Origin: an uncultured Clostridia bacterium
GTDB taxonomy: Bacteria > Bacillota > Clostridia > Lachnospirales > Anaerotignaceae
NCBI GenBank assembly: GCA_944384265.1
Contig: CALWSR010000036.1
Location: 1 to 32,261, forward strand
Direction: 5' to 3'
Length of the DNA: 32,261 nucleotides
The notes beneath the pieces are model-generated. The model did not search any database. It was not told where the DNA came from and saw nothing but the letters and a program-made list of their open reading frames with translations. Below are positions 7,087 through 15,601 of the stretch, in pieces. A program made the translations under genes and the position numbers. How positions within the stretch are numbered: the stretch's first letter is position 1; every line of letters starts with the position of its first letter.

Positions 7087-7638
7087 TTATTCCATCAATT
7101 CCTCTGCTATAATAATACCATTCATTTTGTTGGCAAAAATTTGCATTTTATATTCTTCTATGGTAGAAAAATTTGTTTTTCCATCCAGCTGTATCAGCTC
7201 CCCATTTTTGTAGCATTGATTTTTGGTAAATATCTCCAACAATTTTTTTTCAAATCTTGTCATTTTATCATATTGGAAAAAACCGCCTATGGAAGCAATA
7301 CAAACTGCATGATTTGCCAATTCTCTTGAAAAGCCACGTATGGCATAGCTTTTCAGTTGAGTATAAACCTCTGTCATGCAGCAAAAGCAAATGCCAAAAT
7401 GTCTCTCCAGCAGCTCTTGCCGATGTCTTTTTACAAATTTTCTGACATATTTCGGCACATCTGCTGCATAAACAGAGCTGAATATCACCACTTTTTTATA
7501 TTTTGAAAAATCCACTTTCTTTGTTCGTTTTAAATCTACCACATCCACCTCTCCATCCAGCATTTTTGCCAAAAGAGCCGTATTTTCTCTTGTAGCACCA
7601 TGCTTAGATGCATAAGCCAACAATGTATACAAAACCAT
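7087..7638 (-). CDS. Flavodoxin-domain protein (HemG/Flavodoxin_5-like)
   Basis: Start ATG 7638 (GGGGGA upstream) gives 183 aa beginning MVLYTLLAYASKHGATREN, which is the FMN phosphate-binding loop of flavodoxins after the first beta strand. VVIFSSVYAADVPKYVRKFV is the second conserved loop. This arrangement is typical of the Flavodoxin_5 group, which includes the menaquinone-linked protoporphyrinogen oxidase HemG; in clostridia these are usually general FMN electron carriers. It sits last in a minus-strand redox cluster with a cysteine-rich C_GCAxxG protein and an RseC-like protein. Confidence 0.85.
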   Translation of the reverse strand: MVLYTLLAYASKHGATRENTALLAKMLDGEVDVVDLKRTKKVDFSKYKKVVIFSSVYAADVPKYVRKFVKRHRQELLERHFGICFCCMTEVYTQLKSYAIRGFSRELANHAVCIASIGGFFQYDKMTRFEKKLLEIFTKNQCYKNGELIQLDGKTNFSTIEEYKMQIFANKMNGIIIAEELME

Positions 7639-7696
7639 TTCCCCCTTTTTTAACACAAACAGAAAAATCAAGCAGCACCCGATTTTTCAAGGTGTT

Positions 7697-8059
7697 CTAT
7701 TTCATTTGTGTAATCAACTGCTCTGACATTTCTGCCACATATGCTAAAATTTCACTGCAATCTGCTCTGCAACAGGATAGCTTACAGCAGTTTAAAGAGC
7801 CAAATTTTTCATGGAACGCCAAAAATAACTGCATACGCAATATTTTTGCTTTTTCCTCTTCAAAAAGCATTCCAAACAATTCCACCGCCGCTACCAATGC
7901 ACAGCAAATGCTTCCAATGCCAAAGCCATTGCTCATGGCATGACAGCTGTTTTCCATTTCGTGGGAAAGTACTATGCCAAAACGGTCTGCACCTGCTTTT
8001 AAAATTGCCAAAGAACAATTATATCCTTGAGTACAATAAAACAATGCTCTTTGTTTCAT
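7697..8059 (-). CDS. C_GCAxxG_C_C family redox protein
   Basis: The 120-aa protein matches the small cysteine-rich family named for its C-GCAxxG-C-C pattern: QGYNCSLAIL near residue 11-20, SNGFGIGSICCALVAAVELFG in the middle, and closely spaced Cys near the end (NCCKLSCCRADC). The usual CGA after the glycine-rich loop is CCA here. The family is found in anaerobes beside redox and metal-handling genes, but its biochemical role is unproven; metal or Fe-S binding is inferred from the cysteines. Strong ribosome site AGGAGG at 8 nt. Confidence 0.85.
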   Translation of the reverse strand: MKQRALFYCTQGYNCSLAILKAGADRFGIVLSHEMENSCHAMSNGFGIGSICCALVAAVELFGMLFEEEKAKILRMQLFLAFHEKFGSLNCCKLSCCRADCSEILAYVAEMSEQLITQMK

Positions 8060-8120
8060 ATCGCTTCCCTCCTTTGTCCCTTTTTTCTATCATATGGACA
8101 AAAAGAGGGGGAAGTTCCAT

Positions 8121-8552
8121 TTAGTCTTCCTTTGTTGTGATTTTTGCAGCCACAGGACGTATTTTCTTTTTGTCCCAAGAGGCCTCCTTACTATGTATCC
8201 AAACATAGCAAAGCAACGTTGCCGCTGCCCCCATGCCAAAGCTGAGCAGCTCTCGATTGACCATGGAAAAATATGGATATACTCCATAATACCCTAAAAA
8301 AATGCCTGCCACAAGCCCTATCATGGGAATGCCATATAATATCAGCACAGCTTTTAGAAAGCTGTTATTTCTCAGCTCCATAATCACCCAGTCGCCCACC
8401 TTGGCATCGCATTCATTTTCTGCCTCAATAATCATCTCTTCCTTTTTCATACCCGCCAAACAGGCACGGCATTCTCCGCAGGCTTCTTTTCTTGTCATTT
8501 GTATCACAGCCAAATGGTCCTTTACATTGATAACCAAGCCTTTTTCACCCAT
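8121..8552 (-). CDS. SoxR-reducing system protein RseC-like
   Basis: RseC/MucC proteins are small two-segment membrane proteins linked to the Rnf electron-transfer complex. This 143-aa protein has an N-terminal cytosolic part with the signature ACGECRAC (Cys25, 28, 31), a beta-rich stretch (KVGDWVIMEL), then two membrane segments (about 66-88 and 98-116) and a basic tail. In clostridia it is often near rnf genes; none is visible here. It starts a possible three-gene redox transcript with the C_GCAxxG and flavodoxin genes. A TATACT box lies upstream (8632-8627, minus). Confidence 0.9.
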   Translation of the reverse strand: MGEKGLVINVKDHLAVIQMTRKEACGECRACLAGMKKEEMIIEAENECDAKVGDWVIMELRNNSFLKAVLILYGIPMIGLVAGIFLGYYGVYPYFSMVNRELLSFGMGAAATLLCYVWIHSKEASWDKKKIRPVAAKITTKED

Positions 8553-8666
8553 GTGCCTCCGCCTTTCTATGTTTTTACAAAACCATCTACTATATTTTAC
8601 TGTTTTGATATGATTTGTTTTGACTCAGTATAGCACAAACAGTTCAGAAAAAAAAGTAGTTTTCAT

Positions 8667-9194
8667 TTAAAAAAACAATAAAACACAAAATGTAAATACT
8701 GCCAAGCTTTCCAGCCATATTCTTATCATTGTTTTTTTATGCTTTTTTATGGCATGAGAGGTATAATAAACCAATGCCAAGCAAAACAAAAGCAGTATGC
8801 AGGGATTTGCTTTCATGTGAAATATTTCCATCACAATTCCAAACAGCCCAAAGGAAATGCCAAAGCAGCCCGGCGTCACATAGCTTTCCCAGCCGGTTTT
8901 ATAAAAACGATACAGCAAAAAAACACCTCCTACCATAAAAAGTATTGCTGTAAACACTGCCTTGTTTAAAAAAGGAAGCTCCTTGTCCAATCCCCAAAAC
9001 AAAAGTAAAAAAAAGCAGCACCAAAAAGCCCACCATTTTTGTTTTTTCCAAAAAAGCAATAAAAACGCTCCTTCTAATACAGCCAAAACAAACACATCCT
9101 CCAGAGCGTGTCCCTCTTTTCTCAGTACAAAAAAGCATGTCAAAAACAGCAGTATAATCAATGCCAAAAGACATTTGTTTCTTTTTTCCACCAT
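8667..9194 (-). CDS. Small multi-spanning membrane protein, unknown
   Basis: Start taken at ATG 9194, 20 nt after the preceding gene's stop, with AGGGGAG upstream; this gives 175 aa. The same frame is open much further upstream, but that part overlaps the transporter gene and is not real. There are about five to six hydrophobic segments (CLLALIILLFLTCFFVL, DVFVLAVLEGAFLLLFW, WAFWCCFFLLLFW, AVFTAILFMVGGVFLLY, then two more) and no domain I recognise. It is cotranscribed with the AI-2E family transporter and pepD by spacing. Confidence 0.75.
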   Translation of the reverse strand: MVEKRNKCLLALIILLFLTCFFVLRKEGHALEDVFVLAVLEGAFLLLFWKKQKWWAFWCCFFLLLFWGLDKELPFLNKAVFTAILFMVGGVFLLYRFYKTGWESYVTPGCFGISFGLFGIVMEIFHMKANPCILLLFCLALVYYTSHAIKKHKKTMIRIWLESLAVFTFCVLLFF

Positions 9195-9214
9195 AATATT
9201 CCATTTCTCCCCTG

Positions 9215-10378
9215 CTAGTTTTCTGTTGTGGACTGCTGTGCTTTTTTCCATTGATACAGACGTATTGCAAATATTTTCAGCAATGCACCGCATGGCACCG
9301 CCACCACCATGCCCACTATGCCAAAAAGCCCTCCAAACACTGCCAATGAAATGATAACAAGTGCAGGATGCAGCTCCACACTTTTTCCCACAACCTTTGG
9401 TACAATCAATATACTGTCTATTTGCTGCAATACCAATACGATAATAATGGCATACAATGCTCTGATAGGTTCTCCGCTTAAAAGCCCCATTGCCACAGAA
9501 AGCAAAAATGCCATCACTGCTCCCACATAGGGTATCAAATTGGAAAAGCCGGATATCACCCCTATCATAACGGCATAAGGTATTTTCACAATGGTAAAGC
9601 TGATGCTGATAAGTATGGCCATAATGATGGCATCTGTCATTTGCCCTGTAATATAGCCGGAAAATGTGCTGTTTGCCAAATGGCACACTTCCTTGATGCG
9701 CTCTGCCGTTTTTTTTCTAAAAAAAACATCCACCCCTTTTTGGCAGTAGTATACTATTTTTTCTTTTTCCACCAATATATAAAATCCGATTGTCAAACCC
9801 AACACTCCATTGACTGCCCAGCCTCCTGCTTTGGAAATGGAGTTTGTAACACTCATTACCCCCGCCTGAAGCAGCTCTGAAATGCCTGTTGTCCAGCTGG
9901 AAAGCAGACTTTCGATGTTGTGGAATATACCGTATTCTGCCAGCTTTACACTAATCAGCACAAAAAAATCGCTGAAATCACTGATATAGGCATTGATTTT
10001 GTCTGCTATGGCAGTCACATCTGTGGCGCCAATTTTTAACACTGCATATTGTATCATACAATAAATGGCCAACAATACCAATATATAAACCGTTGCTGTG
10101 CCTCTTTTTCTGGTGGGAAACTGTGAGTATGCTCTTGCAGGCATATATTTTTCCCATTTTTTTTGAAAAAAATCCACCGCCGGATTCATCAAAAATGCAA
10201 TGACAAGGGCCACCAGCAAAGGGGCAAATACAGAAATCATCTTTCCTGCCACTGCCAGCAGGGTATCTTTAAAATTTGTCAGGTTTCCGGCAACACCGGC
10301 TAATATATAAATCACCAATACAGTAAATACTACATGAAACGATATTTTTAAATATTGTTTATCCCAAGGCAGCTTCAT
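9215..10378 (-). CDS. AI-2E family transporter
   Basis: A 387-aa protein of the AI-2E_transport (PF01594) family with the standard layout: an N-terminal pair of membrane helices, FAPLLVALVIAFLMNPAVDFF, a long soluble section, then the family's C-terminal core around GYITGQMTDAIIMAIL, GVISGFSNLIPYVGAVMA and QQIDSILIVPKVVGKSVELHP. The family name comes from one E. coli member; others act as ion antiporters or have no known substrate, so the substrate here is open. It starts 12 nt after pepD ends, indicating an operon. Confidence 0.93.
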   Translation of the reverse strand: MKLPWDKQYLKISFHVVFTVLVIYILAGVAGNLTNFKDTLLAVAGKMISVFAPLLVALVIAFLMNPAVDFFQKKWEKYMPARAYSQFPTRKRGTATVYILVLLAIYCMIQYAVLKIGATDVTAIADKINAYISDFSDFFVLISVKLAEYGIFHNIESLLSSWTTGISELLQAGVMSVTNSISKAGGWAVNGVLGLTIGFYILVEKEKIVYYCQKGVDVFFRKKTAERIKEVCHLANSTFSGYITGQMTDAIIMAILISISFTIVKIPYAVMIGVISGFSNLIPYVGAVMAFLLSVAMGLLSGEPIRALYAIIIVLVLQQIDSILIVPKVVGKSVELHPALVIISLAVFGGLFGIVGMVVAVPCGALLKIFAIRLYQWKKAQQSTTEN

Positions 10379-10389
10379 TTGTTTCTCCT

Positions 10390-11844
10390 TTATCTCATTT
10401 TACAAAGTACTTTCTGCAAAAATTCCCATACTCTTTGTACAGAGGCAATATCTACCCTTTCCTCAGGAGAATGGGCTCCTCTAATTTCAGGGCCAATGGA
10501 AATCATATCCAGCCCCGGTATTTTTTTGGCAAAAATGCCGCATTCCAGTCCTGCATGAATGGAAGTGATAACAGGCTGTTTTTGATAAAGCTCCTGATAA
10601 GTCTGCTGACAAAGTGCTGTAATGGCAGAGCTTTTAGAAAATGTCCATTCAGGATATTCTCCTTTTACAACAGTCTGTGCATTTGTCAATTTTGCTATCA
10701 AACGGATTTTGTCTGCAATAAGCTGTTTTCTGCTTTCCAGTGAGCTTCTGATGGCATTGTGAAAATGCACTGTATTTTCTGTTGTTTCAACCACTCCCAC
10801 ATTGCTGGAGCTTTCTACCAAATTTCCCAGCTTCATGTCCATTGTTTCCACACCATAAGGCAGCAGCAGCAATATGGAAATGATTTTTTCTGTGGTTTCC
10901 TTTGAAAAGCATTGTCCCACCTTTTCCCTCATGGGCAGTAAAGAGAGAGTGATGTTTTCTTCTACGCCTTCATATTCTTCAGCATATATTTTATTAAGCC
11001 TTTGCAGCAATGCCTCTATTGCTTGCAGCTGCTGTTGTTTTAACAAAAGCACGGCCTCTGCCTCTCTGGGTATGGCATTGTCCTGCAAGCCTCCGTCAAT
11101 GCGGCACATTCTGCTATCATATACGGAAAAAATATCAAAAAGTATTCTTCCCATCAATTTGTTTGCGCTGGCCCTTTGCAAATGAATATCACTGCCGGAG
11201 TGTCCTCCTGTCAGGCCGGTTATTTTCAGCAAATAAGGGCTTGCCTCAAAATCCCCCTGTTCCCACACAATGGGCAGTGAAACAATGGTTCTGTTTCCTC
11301 CACAGCAGCTGACAACAAATTCCCCCTCTTCTTCTGTATCTAAATTGATCAGTGTTTTTCCTTCCAAGTCGCCGGCATCAAAGGCTTTTGCCCCATGCAT
11401 TCCTCTTTCCTCATCTGTTGTAAAAACTGCCTCCAAAGGAGGATGAGAAATGTTATCCGCCGCCAGCAGTGCCAGCATATATGCCGCACCAATGCCATTG
11501 TCCGCACCCAATGTGGTGCCTTTTGCTTTGATTTTGCCCTCCTCCACCATCAGCTTTATTCCTTGTGTTTCAAAGTCGTGGTCAACATTTCCATTTTTTT
11601 CGCATACCATATCGATATGGCTTTGTAAAATCACTGGGGGAGCTGTTTCATATCCCTTTGTACCTGCTTTTTTCACCAGTACATTGTTTGCCCCATCCTG
11701 TCTGCAAAAAAGCCCTTTTTCCTGTGCAAAATGAACAATATAATCACTTAATTTTTTTTCATTTTCACTGCCATGGGGAATATTGCAAATTTCTTCAAAA
11801 AAATAAAATACCTCTTTGGGCTGTAAATTTTCTAATATTCTCAT
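10390..11844 (-). CDS. pepD: Aminoacyl-histidine dipeptidase (PepD-like, M20)
   Basis: A cytosolic metallopeptidase cleaving Xaa-His and other dipeptides. The length, 484 aa, is that of PepD/carnosinase-like members of family M20. Visible di-zinc motifs: SHIDMVCE (His76, Asp78 as ligand and helper), GADNGIG (Asp115), TDEERGMHGA (Glu145/Glu146, base and ligand), the NLDTEEEG segment, and the C-terminal HAGLECGIF ligand histidine. The middle third is the dimerisation lid. Start ATG 11844 follows AGGAGTG; a TATACT box lies just before it. Confidence 0.95.
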   Translation of the reverse strand: MRILENLQPKEVFYFFEEICNIPHGSENEKKLSDYIVHFAQEKGLFCRQDGANNVLVKKAGTKGYETAPPVILQSHIDMVCEKNGNVDHDFETQGIKLMVEEGKIKAKGTTLGADNGIGAAYMLALLAADNISHPPLEAVFTTDEERGMHGAKAFDAGDLEGKTLINLDTEEEGEFVVSCCGGNRTIVSLPIVWEQGDFEASPYLLKITGLTGGHSGSDIHLQRASANKLMGRILFDIFSVYDSRMCRIDGGLQDNAIPREAEAVLLLKQQQLQAIEALLQRLNKIYAEEYEGVEENITLSLLPMREKVGQCFSKETTEKIISILLLLPYGVETMDMKLGNLVESSSNVGVVETTENTVHFHNAIRSSLESRKQLIADKIRLIAKLTNAQTVVKGEYPEWTFSKSSAITALCQQTYQELYQKQPVITSIHAGLECGIFAKKIPGLDMISIGPEIRGAHSPEERVDIASVQRVWEFLQKVLCKMR

Positions 11845-11939
11845 TTTTTCACACTCCTATATGTTTCAGTATAGCCCTTTCCATTTTATCACATACATGG
11901 GCATTGCGTCATTTTATTTTTATATTCTTTTTTTGACAT

Positions 11940-11962
11940 AAAAAGGCCGGCTTTTGCCGGCC
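11940..11962 (-). terminator. GC-rich terminator
   Basis: GGCCGGC (11945-11951) / GCCGGCC (11956-11962) with a TTTT loop; on the minus strand it is followed by TTTTT. It closes whatever is transcribed across 11966-12175, or read-through from hisS. Confidence 0.85.
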
Positions 11963-12175
11963 CCATATTGTAGAAAAACTAGATTTTATATTTTTTCAAA
12001 GATGCCTTGTAAAACGAAGGGCTTTCCAACTAAAATCCCCAGCGGGAATTTATTTTTGGTAAGGAAAAGCAGGAGCTTCAAGGCTTTTAGCCCATAAAAC
12101 CTCTGCTTGATGCTACTGAGCCTTTGACAACAGAGTGTCCACTTTTTAGACACACTGAGGCGGGCTTTTGTCGCC
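11963..12175 (-). ncRNA. Candidate structured RNA between hisS and pepD
   Basis: This 400-nt gap has no convincing gene, but its minus strand has a TATAAT box (near 12184-12179), many local helices and a strong terminator at its end. Helices read by eye: GGCG/CGCC near the start, GTGTC/GACAC, AGCAG/CTGCT enclosing GGCT/AGCC, TCCC/GGGA and GCC-TT/AA-GGC. It also lies downstream of hisS; in Bacillus a 6S RNA gene lies after hisS-aspS, so 6S is one possibility, but I cannot confirm the 6S core. Short frames across it (such as the one starting MVATKARLSVSKK) have no ribosome site. Confidence 0.35.
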
Positions 12176-12312
12176 ACCATATTATATACAAATTGATACA
12201 ATTTTCAGAAATCCTAAGTCTTTGCACAATAAAATCCCTTTTCAGACATAAGCTCTGGTAAAAATTGATTTTCAGCAGTGTCACACTTTGCTTCTGCCTT
12301 TGTATGCCCATC

Positions 12313-12330
12313 AAAAAAGCAGCCTTTTTT
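12313..12330 (-). terminator. Possible terminator after hisS
   Basis: On the minus strand AAAAAAG-GCTG-CTTTTTT forms a 7-bp AT-rich stem 30 nt after the hisS stop. The T run is part of the stem, so it is a weak candidate. Confidence 0.35.
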
Positions 12331-12359
12331 GACGTTATAAACAGACTGGATGAAAAAAA

Positions 12360-13613
12360 TCAATATCCTATTTTTTGTTTTATCACACTGCAAAGTTCTG
12401 AAAGAGAAATGGTTTCTGAACTGCCTTCTTTCATATTTTTTAATTCTGCTTTATTTTCTTTTAATTCTGTTTCTCCAATGACAACAGAATACACTGCACC
12501 AATTTTATTGGCATATTTCATTTGTGCCTTAACACTTCTTTCCACTGTGTCGCACTCTGCATGAATATGCTCTTTTCTAAGCTGCAATGTGAGAGCCTGT
12601 GCTTTTAGCAGTCCTTTTTCTCCCATAGAACCAATGTAAAGCAGTACATCACTTTTTTGTTCCATAACACCATATTGTTTTTCCAGTATCATCATAAGAC
12701 GCTCTATTCCCATACCAAAGCCTACGGCGCCTGTGGACTTTCCGCCGCACTGCTCTACTAAATTGTCATAGCGGCCGCCCCCGCATACTGTCAAACCGTC
12801 TGATACAAATTCAAACACAGTTCTGGTATAATAGTCCAGTCCTCTTACAATTTTAGGGTCCACTGTAAAGGCAATGCCCATTTCATTTAATATGGACTGT
12901 ACCTTTTGAAAATGCTCGCTGCACGCCTCATCCAAGCATTCCAGCACAGAAGGAGCGTCTGCAATGATTTTTTGACACTTCTCTTCCTTACAGTCCAGCA
13001 CACGGAGGGGATTTTTTTCATATCTTTCTTTGCAGGTAGGGCAAAGCTTTTCCAGATTTGCGCCAATAAACTCCCTTAGCCTTTGATTATATTGGCTTCT
13101 GCATTTTGGACAGCCCAAGCTGTTGATACGAAGCTCCACATTTTTTACGCCCAGCTTTTCCAGCAGTGTGGTTGCCACAGAAATGGCCTCTGCGTCCTGA
13201 GCGGCACTGTATGAGCCAAACATTTCCACACCAAACTGATGAAACTGTCTTTGTCTGCCTGCCTGTGTGTTTTCACAACGGAATGTGGGGGAAATATAAT
13301 ATAATTTGGTAGGCTGAGGCTGGTTGTGCATACCATGCTCAATATATGCCCTCACTGTGCCTGCTGTTCCTTCCGGGCGAAGCGTCAGGCTTCTGTTGCC
13401 GTCGTCTGTAAAGGTATACATTTCCTTTTGCACAATGTCTGTGGTTTCTCCCACACCTCTTGCAAACAGCTCTGTAAATTCAAACATAGGCGTTCTGATT
13501 TCTCCAATGCCAAAGCAAGCGCAAATGGTGCGTATCTCTCTTTCCAGCCTCTGCCACTGCACCACTTCACTGCCATACAAATCCTTTGTACCCTTTACTA
13601 ATTGAATTGCCAT
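12360..13613 (-). CDS. hisS: Histidyl-tRNA synthetase
   Basis: Charges tRNA-His with histidine. Start at ATG 13613 (AGGAGG upstream) gives 417 aa, the normal length, beginning MAIQLVKGTKDLYG. Class II motifs are complete: motif 2 SPTFRCENTQAGRQRQFHQFG, the histidine-specific loop VRGLDYYTRTVFE, and motif 3 GFGMGIERL; the C-terminal anticodon-binding domain covers about 325-415. The insertion carries paired cysteines (GCPKC, LCPTC, DCKEEKC), as is common in clostridial HisRS. It is the last gene of the relA-dtd-hemZ-hisS operon, 10 nt after hemZ. Confidence 0.98.
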   Translation of the reverse strand: MAIQLVKGTKDLYGSEVVQWQRLEREIRTICACFGIGEIRTPMFEFTELFARGVGETTDIVQKEMYTFTDDGNRSLTLRPEGTAGTVRAYIEHGMHNQPQPTKLYYISPTFRCENTQAGRQRQFHQFGVEMFGSYSAAQDAEAISVATTLLEKLGVKNVELRINSLGCPKCRSQYNQRLREFIGANLEKLCPTCKERYEKNPLRVLDCKEEKCQKIIADAPSVLECLDEACSEHFQKVQSILNEMGIAFTVDPKIVRGLDYYTRTVFEFVSDGLTVCGGGRYDNLVEQCGGKSTGAVGFGMGIERLMMILEKQYGVMEQKSDVLLYIGSMGEKGLLKAQALTLQLRKEHIHAECDTVERSVKAQMKYANKIGAVYSVVIGETELKENKAELKNMKEGSSETISLSELCSVIKQKIGY

Positions 13614-13623
13614 CCAATCCCTC

Positions 13624-15087
13624 CTAAAACATATTTTTTTGCAAACCATATAATCCTTGTCTTTTTCTTTCTATCATCTCATCAATGCGGCTGATGTACT
13701 CCTCTACACTTTTTACATTAAAAATACGTTCAATTCTGTTTTGTGAAAAATCAACGGTTTTTGTGCTGGCACCTGCGCCGGCGGCCAGTATGGTTTGTTT
13801 TTCCTCCATAATTTGCACATTGTAAACACATTGCTTATGAGGCATACAATAGCCTACATTTTCAAAATTCCCCACCATATTTTTTTGACGATACATATAA
13901 TAGGGCTTCATACCCATTGCTTCGGCTCTTTCAAAAGCAATGGAAATCATTTTTTCCATTTCCTTTGCCTTTGTCAGTGTATAAAGGTCAAAATTTTCTT
14001 TCAAACGGGAGGCTCTTTTGACAGCCAGTGTATGTATGGTCAAGCTGTCAGGCCTCAGCTTTTCCATTTCTGCCATGGTTTGCTCCACATCCTCTGCCGT
14101 TTCCTGAGGCAGTCCCAATATCAAATCCATGTTGATGTTGTCATGCCCCAGCTCTCTTGCCTGAAAATATACTTTTTTCACATCCTCCACAGTATGCTCT
14201 CTGCCAATGATATGCAATGTTTTTTGATTCATTGTCTGCGGATTGATAGAAATACGGTTGACGCCATATTCCTTCATTACAGAAAGCTTTCCCTTTGTAA
14301 TGGTATCGGCTCTGCCTGCCTCCACTGTAAATTCCAGCCCCTGTTTTTGCAAATCAAAATGCTCTGCCATTTTTTCAAAAAGCCATTTCATTTGCTCCTC
14401 TGTCAAAGAGGTGGGCGTTCCCCCTCCTACATAAACTGTTTTTAATTGGAGATTTTTTGCATATTCTCCCAAAAAAGCCAATTCCTTTTTCAATGCCTGC
14501 AAGTACTGCTCTACACGGCTTTGATATTGTGTCAGGGGATAGGATGTAAAAGAACAGTATAGACATCTTGTGGGACAAAAAGGAATCCCTACATACAAAC
14601 TGATATCTTCCCCACCATTTTGGCTCAAAATCTCTCTTTCTGACTGTGCCACATCCAAAGCAAGCTTTGCTTTTTTTGGCGTCACATCATACCCTTCTGT
14701 CAAATAGCAAATACATTGCTGCGGGGTATATCCCTTGTCCAAAAGCTCATTGACAGCCTTTGCAGGACGCACACCTGTAATAAATCCCCATTGGGGACGC
14801 ATTGCCGTTTTTTGTTTCAGCAGTTGATAAATAGAGCCTTTTACCACTCTTTTTTTTTCTTTTTCTGTACTCTGCCCTTTTTGGCAAAGCATTTCCCACT
14901 GCTCCTTTTGGATACCGTTTTCATAAAACACGGCAATGGCTTTTTCTCCTTGGAGTATACTTTCTATGGTAATGCCCTCCTGCACAGGCTGCTCTGTGGT
15001 GTAATAATGGGTGTTGGGATAAAATACTTGTATTATGGTCTGCACATCATGCTCCCATGTATGCCCCTTTGTCATAAAATATATCAT
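13624..15087 (-). CDS. hemZ: Coproporphyrinogen III dehydrogenase, HemZ type (radical SAM)
   Basis: HemZ-type enzymes are oxygen-independent coproporphyrinogen III oxidase relatives. The 487-aa protein has an N-terminal HemZ extension (about 1-160) then a radical SAM barrel with the cluster motif GIPFCPTRCLYCSF (Cys171, 175, 178), followed by YVGGGTPTSL, VEAGRADT and NMDLILGLPQET, all standard. It is placed between dtd (15 nt) and hisS (10 nt), an order common in Lachnospirales. No other haem genes are near, so its real substrate in this organism is uncertain; many HemW/HemZ relatives act as haem chaperones rather than oxidases. Confidence 0.93.
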   Translation of the reverse strand: MIYFMTKGHTWEHDVQTIIQVFYPNTHYYTTEQPVQEGITIESILQGEKAIAVFYENGIQKEQWEMLCQKGQSTEKEKKRVVKGSIYQLLKQKTAMRPQWGFITGVRPAKAVNELLDKGYTPQQCICYLTEGYDVTPKKAKLALDVAQSEREILSQNGGEDISLYVGIPFCPTRCLYCSFTSYPLTQYQSRVEQYLQALKKELAFLGEYAKNLQLKTVYVGGGTPTSLTEEQMKWLFEKMAEHFDLQKQGLEFTVEAGRADTITKGKLSVMKEYGVNRISINPQTMNQKTLHIIGREHTVEDVKKVYFQARELGHDNINMDLILGLPQETAEDVEQTMAEMEKLRPDSLTIHTLAVKRASRLKENFDLYTLTKAKEMEKMISIAFERAEAMGMKPYYMYRQKNMVGNFENVGYCMPHKQCVYNVQIMEEKQTILAAGAGASTKTVDFSQNRIERIFNVKSVEEYISRIDEMIERKRQGLYGLQKNMF

Positions 15088-15102
15088 TGCTTTTCCCTCA
15101 AA

Positions 15103-15555
15103 TCAGAATTTCTTTTCACTGTCCAAAAGAATGGTAACTGGCCCGTCGTTTATGATTTCCACGGCCATATCTGCCTGAAATTCTCCTGTGGCAACCTTTT
15201 CAACAGGCAGTGTTTTGGCATATTCCACCAGCTGTTCAAACAGCACTCTGGCCTTTTCCGGAGAGGCACCGGCGGAATAACCGGGACGTCTGCCCTTTCT
15301 GGCATCTCCATACAATGTAAAATTAGGCACAATCAAAAGCTCCCCTTTGATATCCAGCAATGACAAATTCATTTTGCCGGCTTCATCTTCAAATATTCTC
15401 ATGTTGATGACTTTATCCAGCATATATTCTATCACATTTTGGTCATCGCTCTCCAGCATACCAAAAAGCACCATAATGCCCTTTTGTATTTCTCCAATCA
15501 CATTACCATCTACGGTCACGCTGCCTCTTTGTACTCTTTGCAACACTGCTCTCAT
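15103..15555 (-). CDS. dtd: D-aminoacyl-tRNA deacylase
   Basis: Removes D-amino acids (and glycine from tRNA-Ala) from mischarged tRNA. The 150-aa protein is full length, starting [17 protein letters not shown]. The C-terminal chirality motif NDGPVT, with its Gly-cisPro, is intact. The other family signature, normally SQFTLYGD, reads PNFTLYGD here, so the Ser-Gln pair is replaced by Pro-Asn while FTLYGD and the following RKGRRP are kept. Located between relA (46 nt) and hemZ. Confidence 0.95.
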   Translation of the reverse strand: MRAVLQRVQRGSVTVDGNVIGEIQKGIMVLFGMLESDDQNVIEYMLDKVINMRIFEDEAGKMNLSLLDIKGELLIVPNFTLYGDARKGRRPGYSAGASPEKARVLFEQLVEYAKTLPVEKVATGEFQADMAVEIINDGPVTILLDSEKKF

Positions 15556-15601
15556 ACGCTTCCTCCTTCATTTTGCAAACAGGTTTTACATTTTTTTCAG
15601 C

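Noticed and set aside
9195..9686. N-terminal 164-residue extension of the membrane protein at 8667-9194
   Set aside because: The open frame overlaps the AI-2E family transporter gene in another frame, its composition is His/Cys-rich nonsense, and a proper start with a ribosome site lies at 9194.
11986..12314. Overlapping 71- and 75-codon minus-strand frames after hisS
   Set aside because: No ribosome sites, they overlap each other, and the stretch looks like structured RNA instead.
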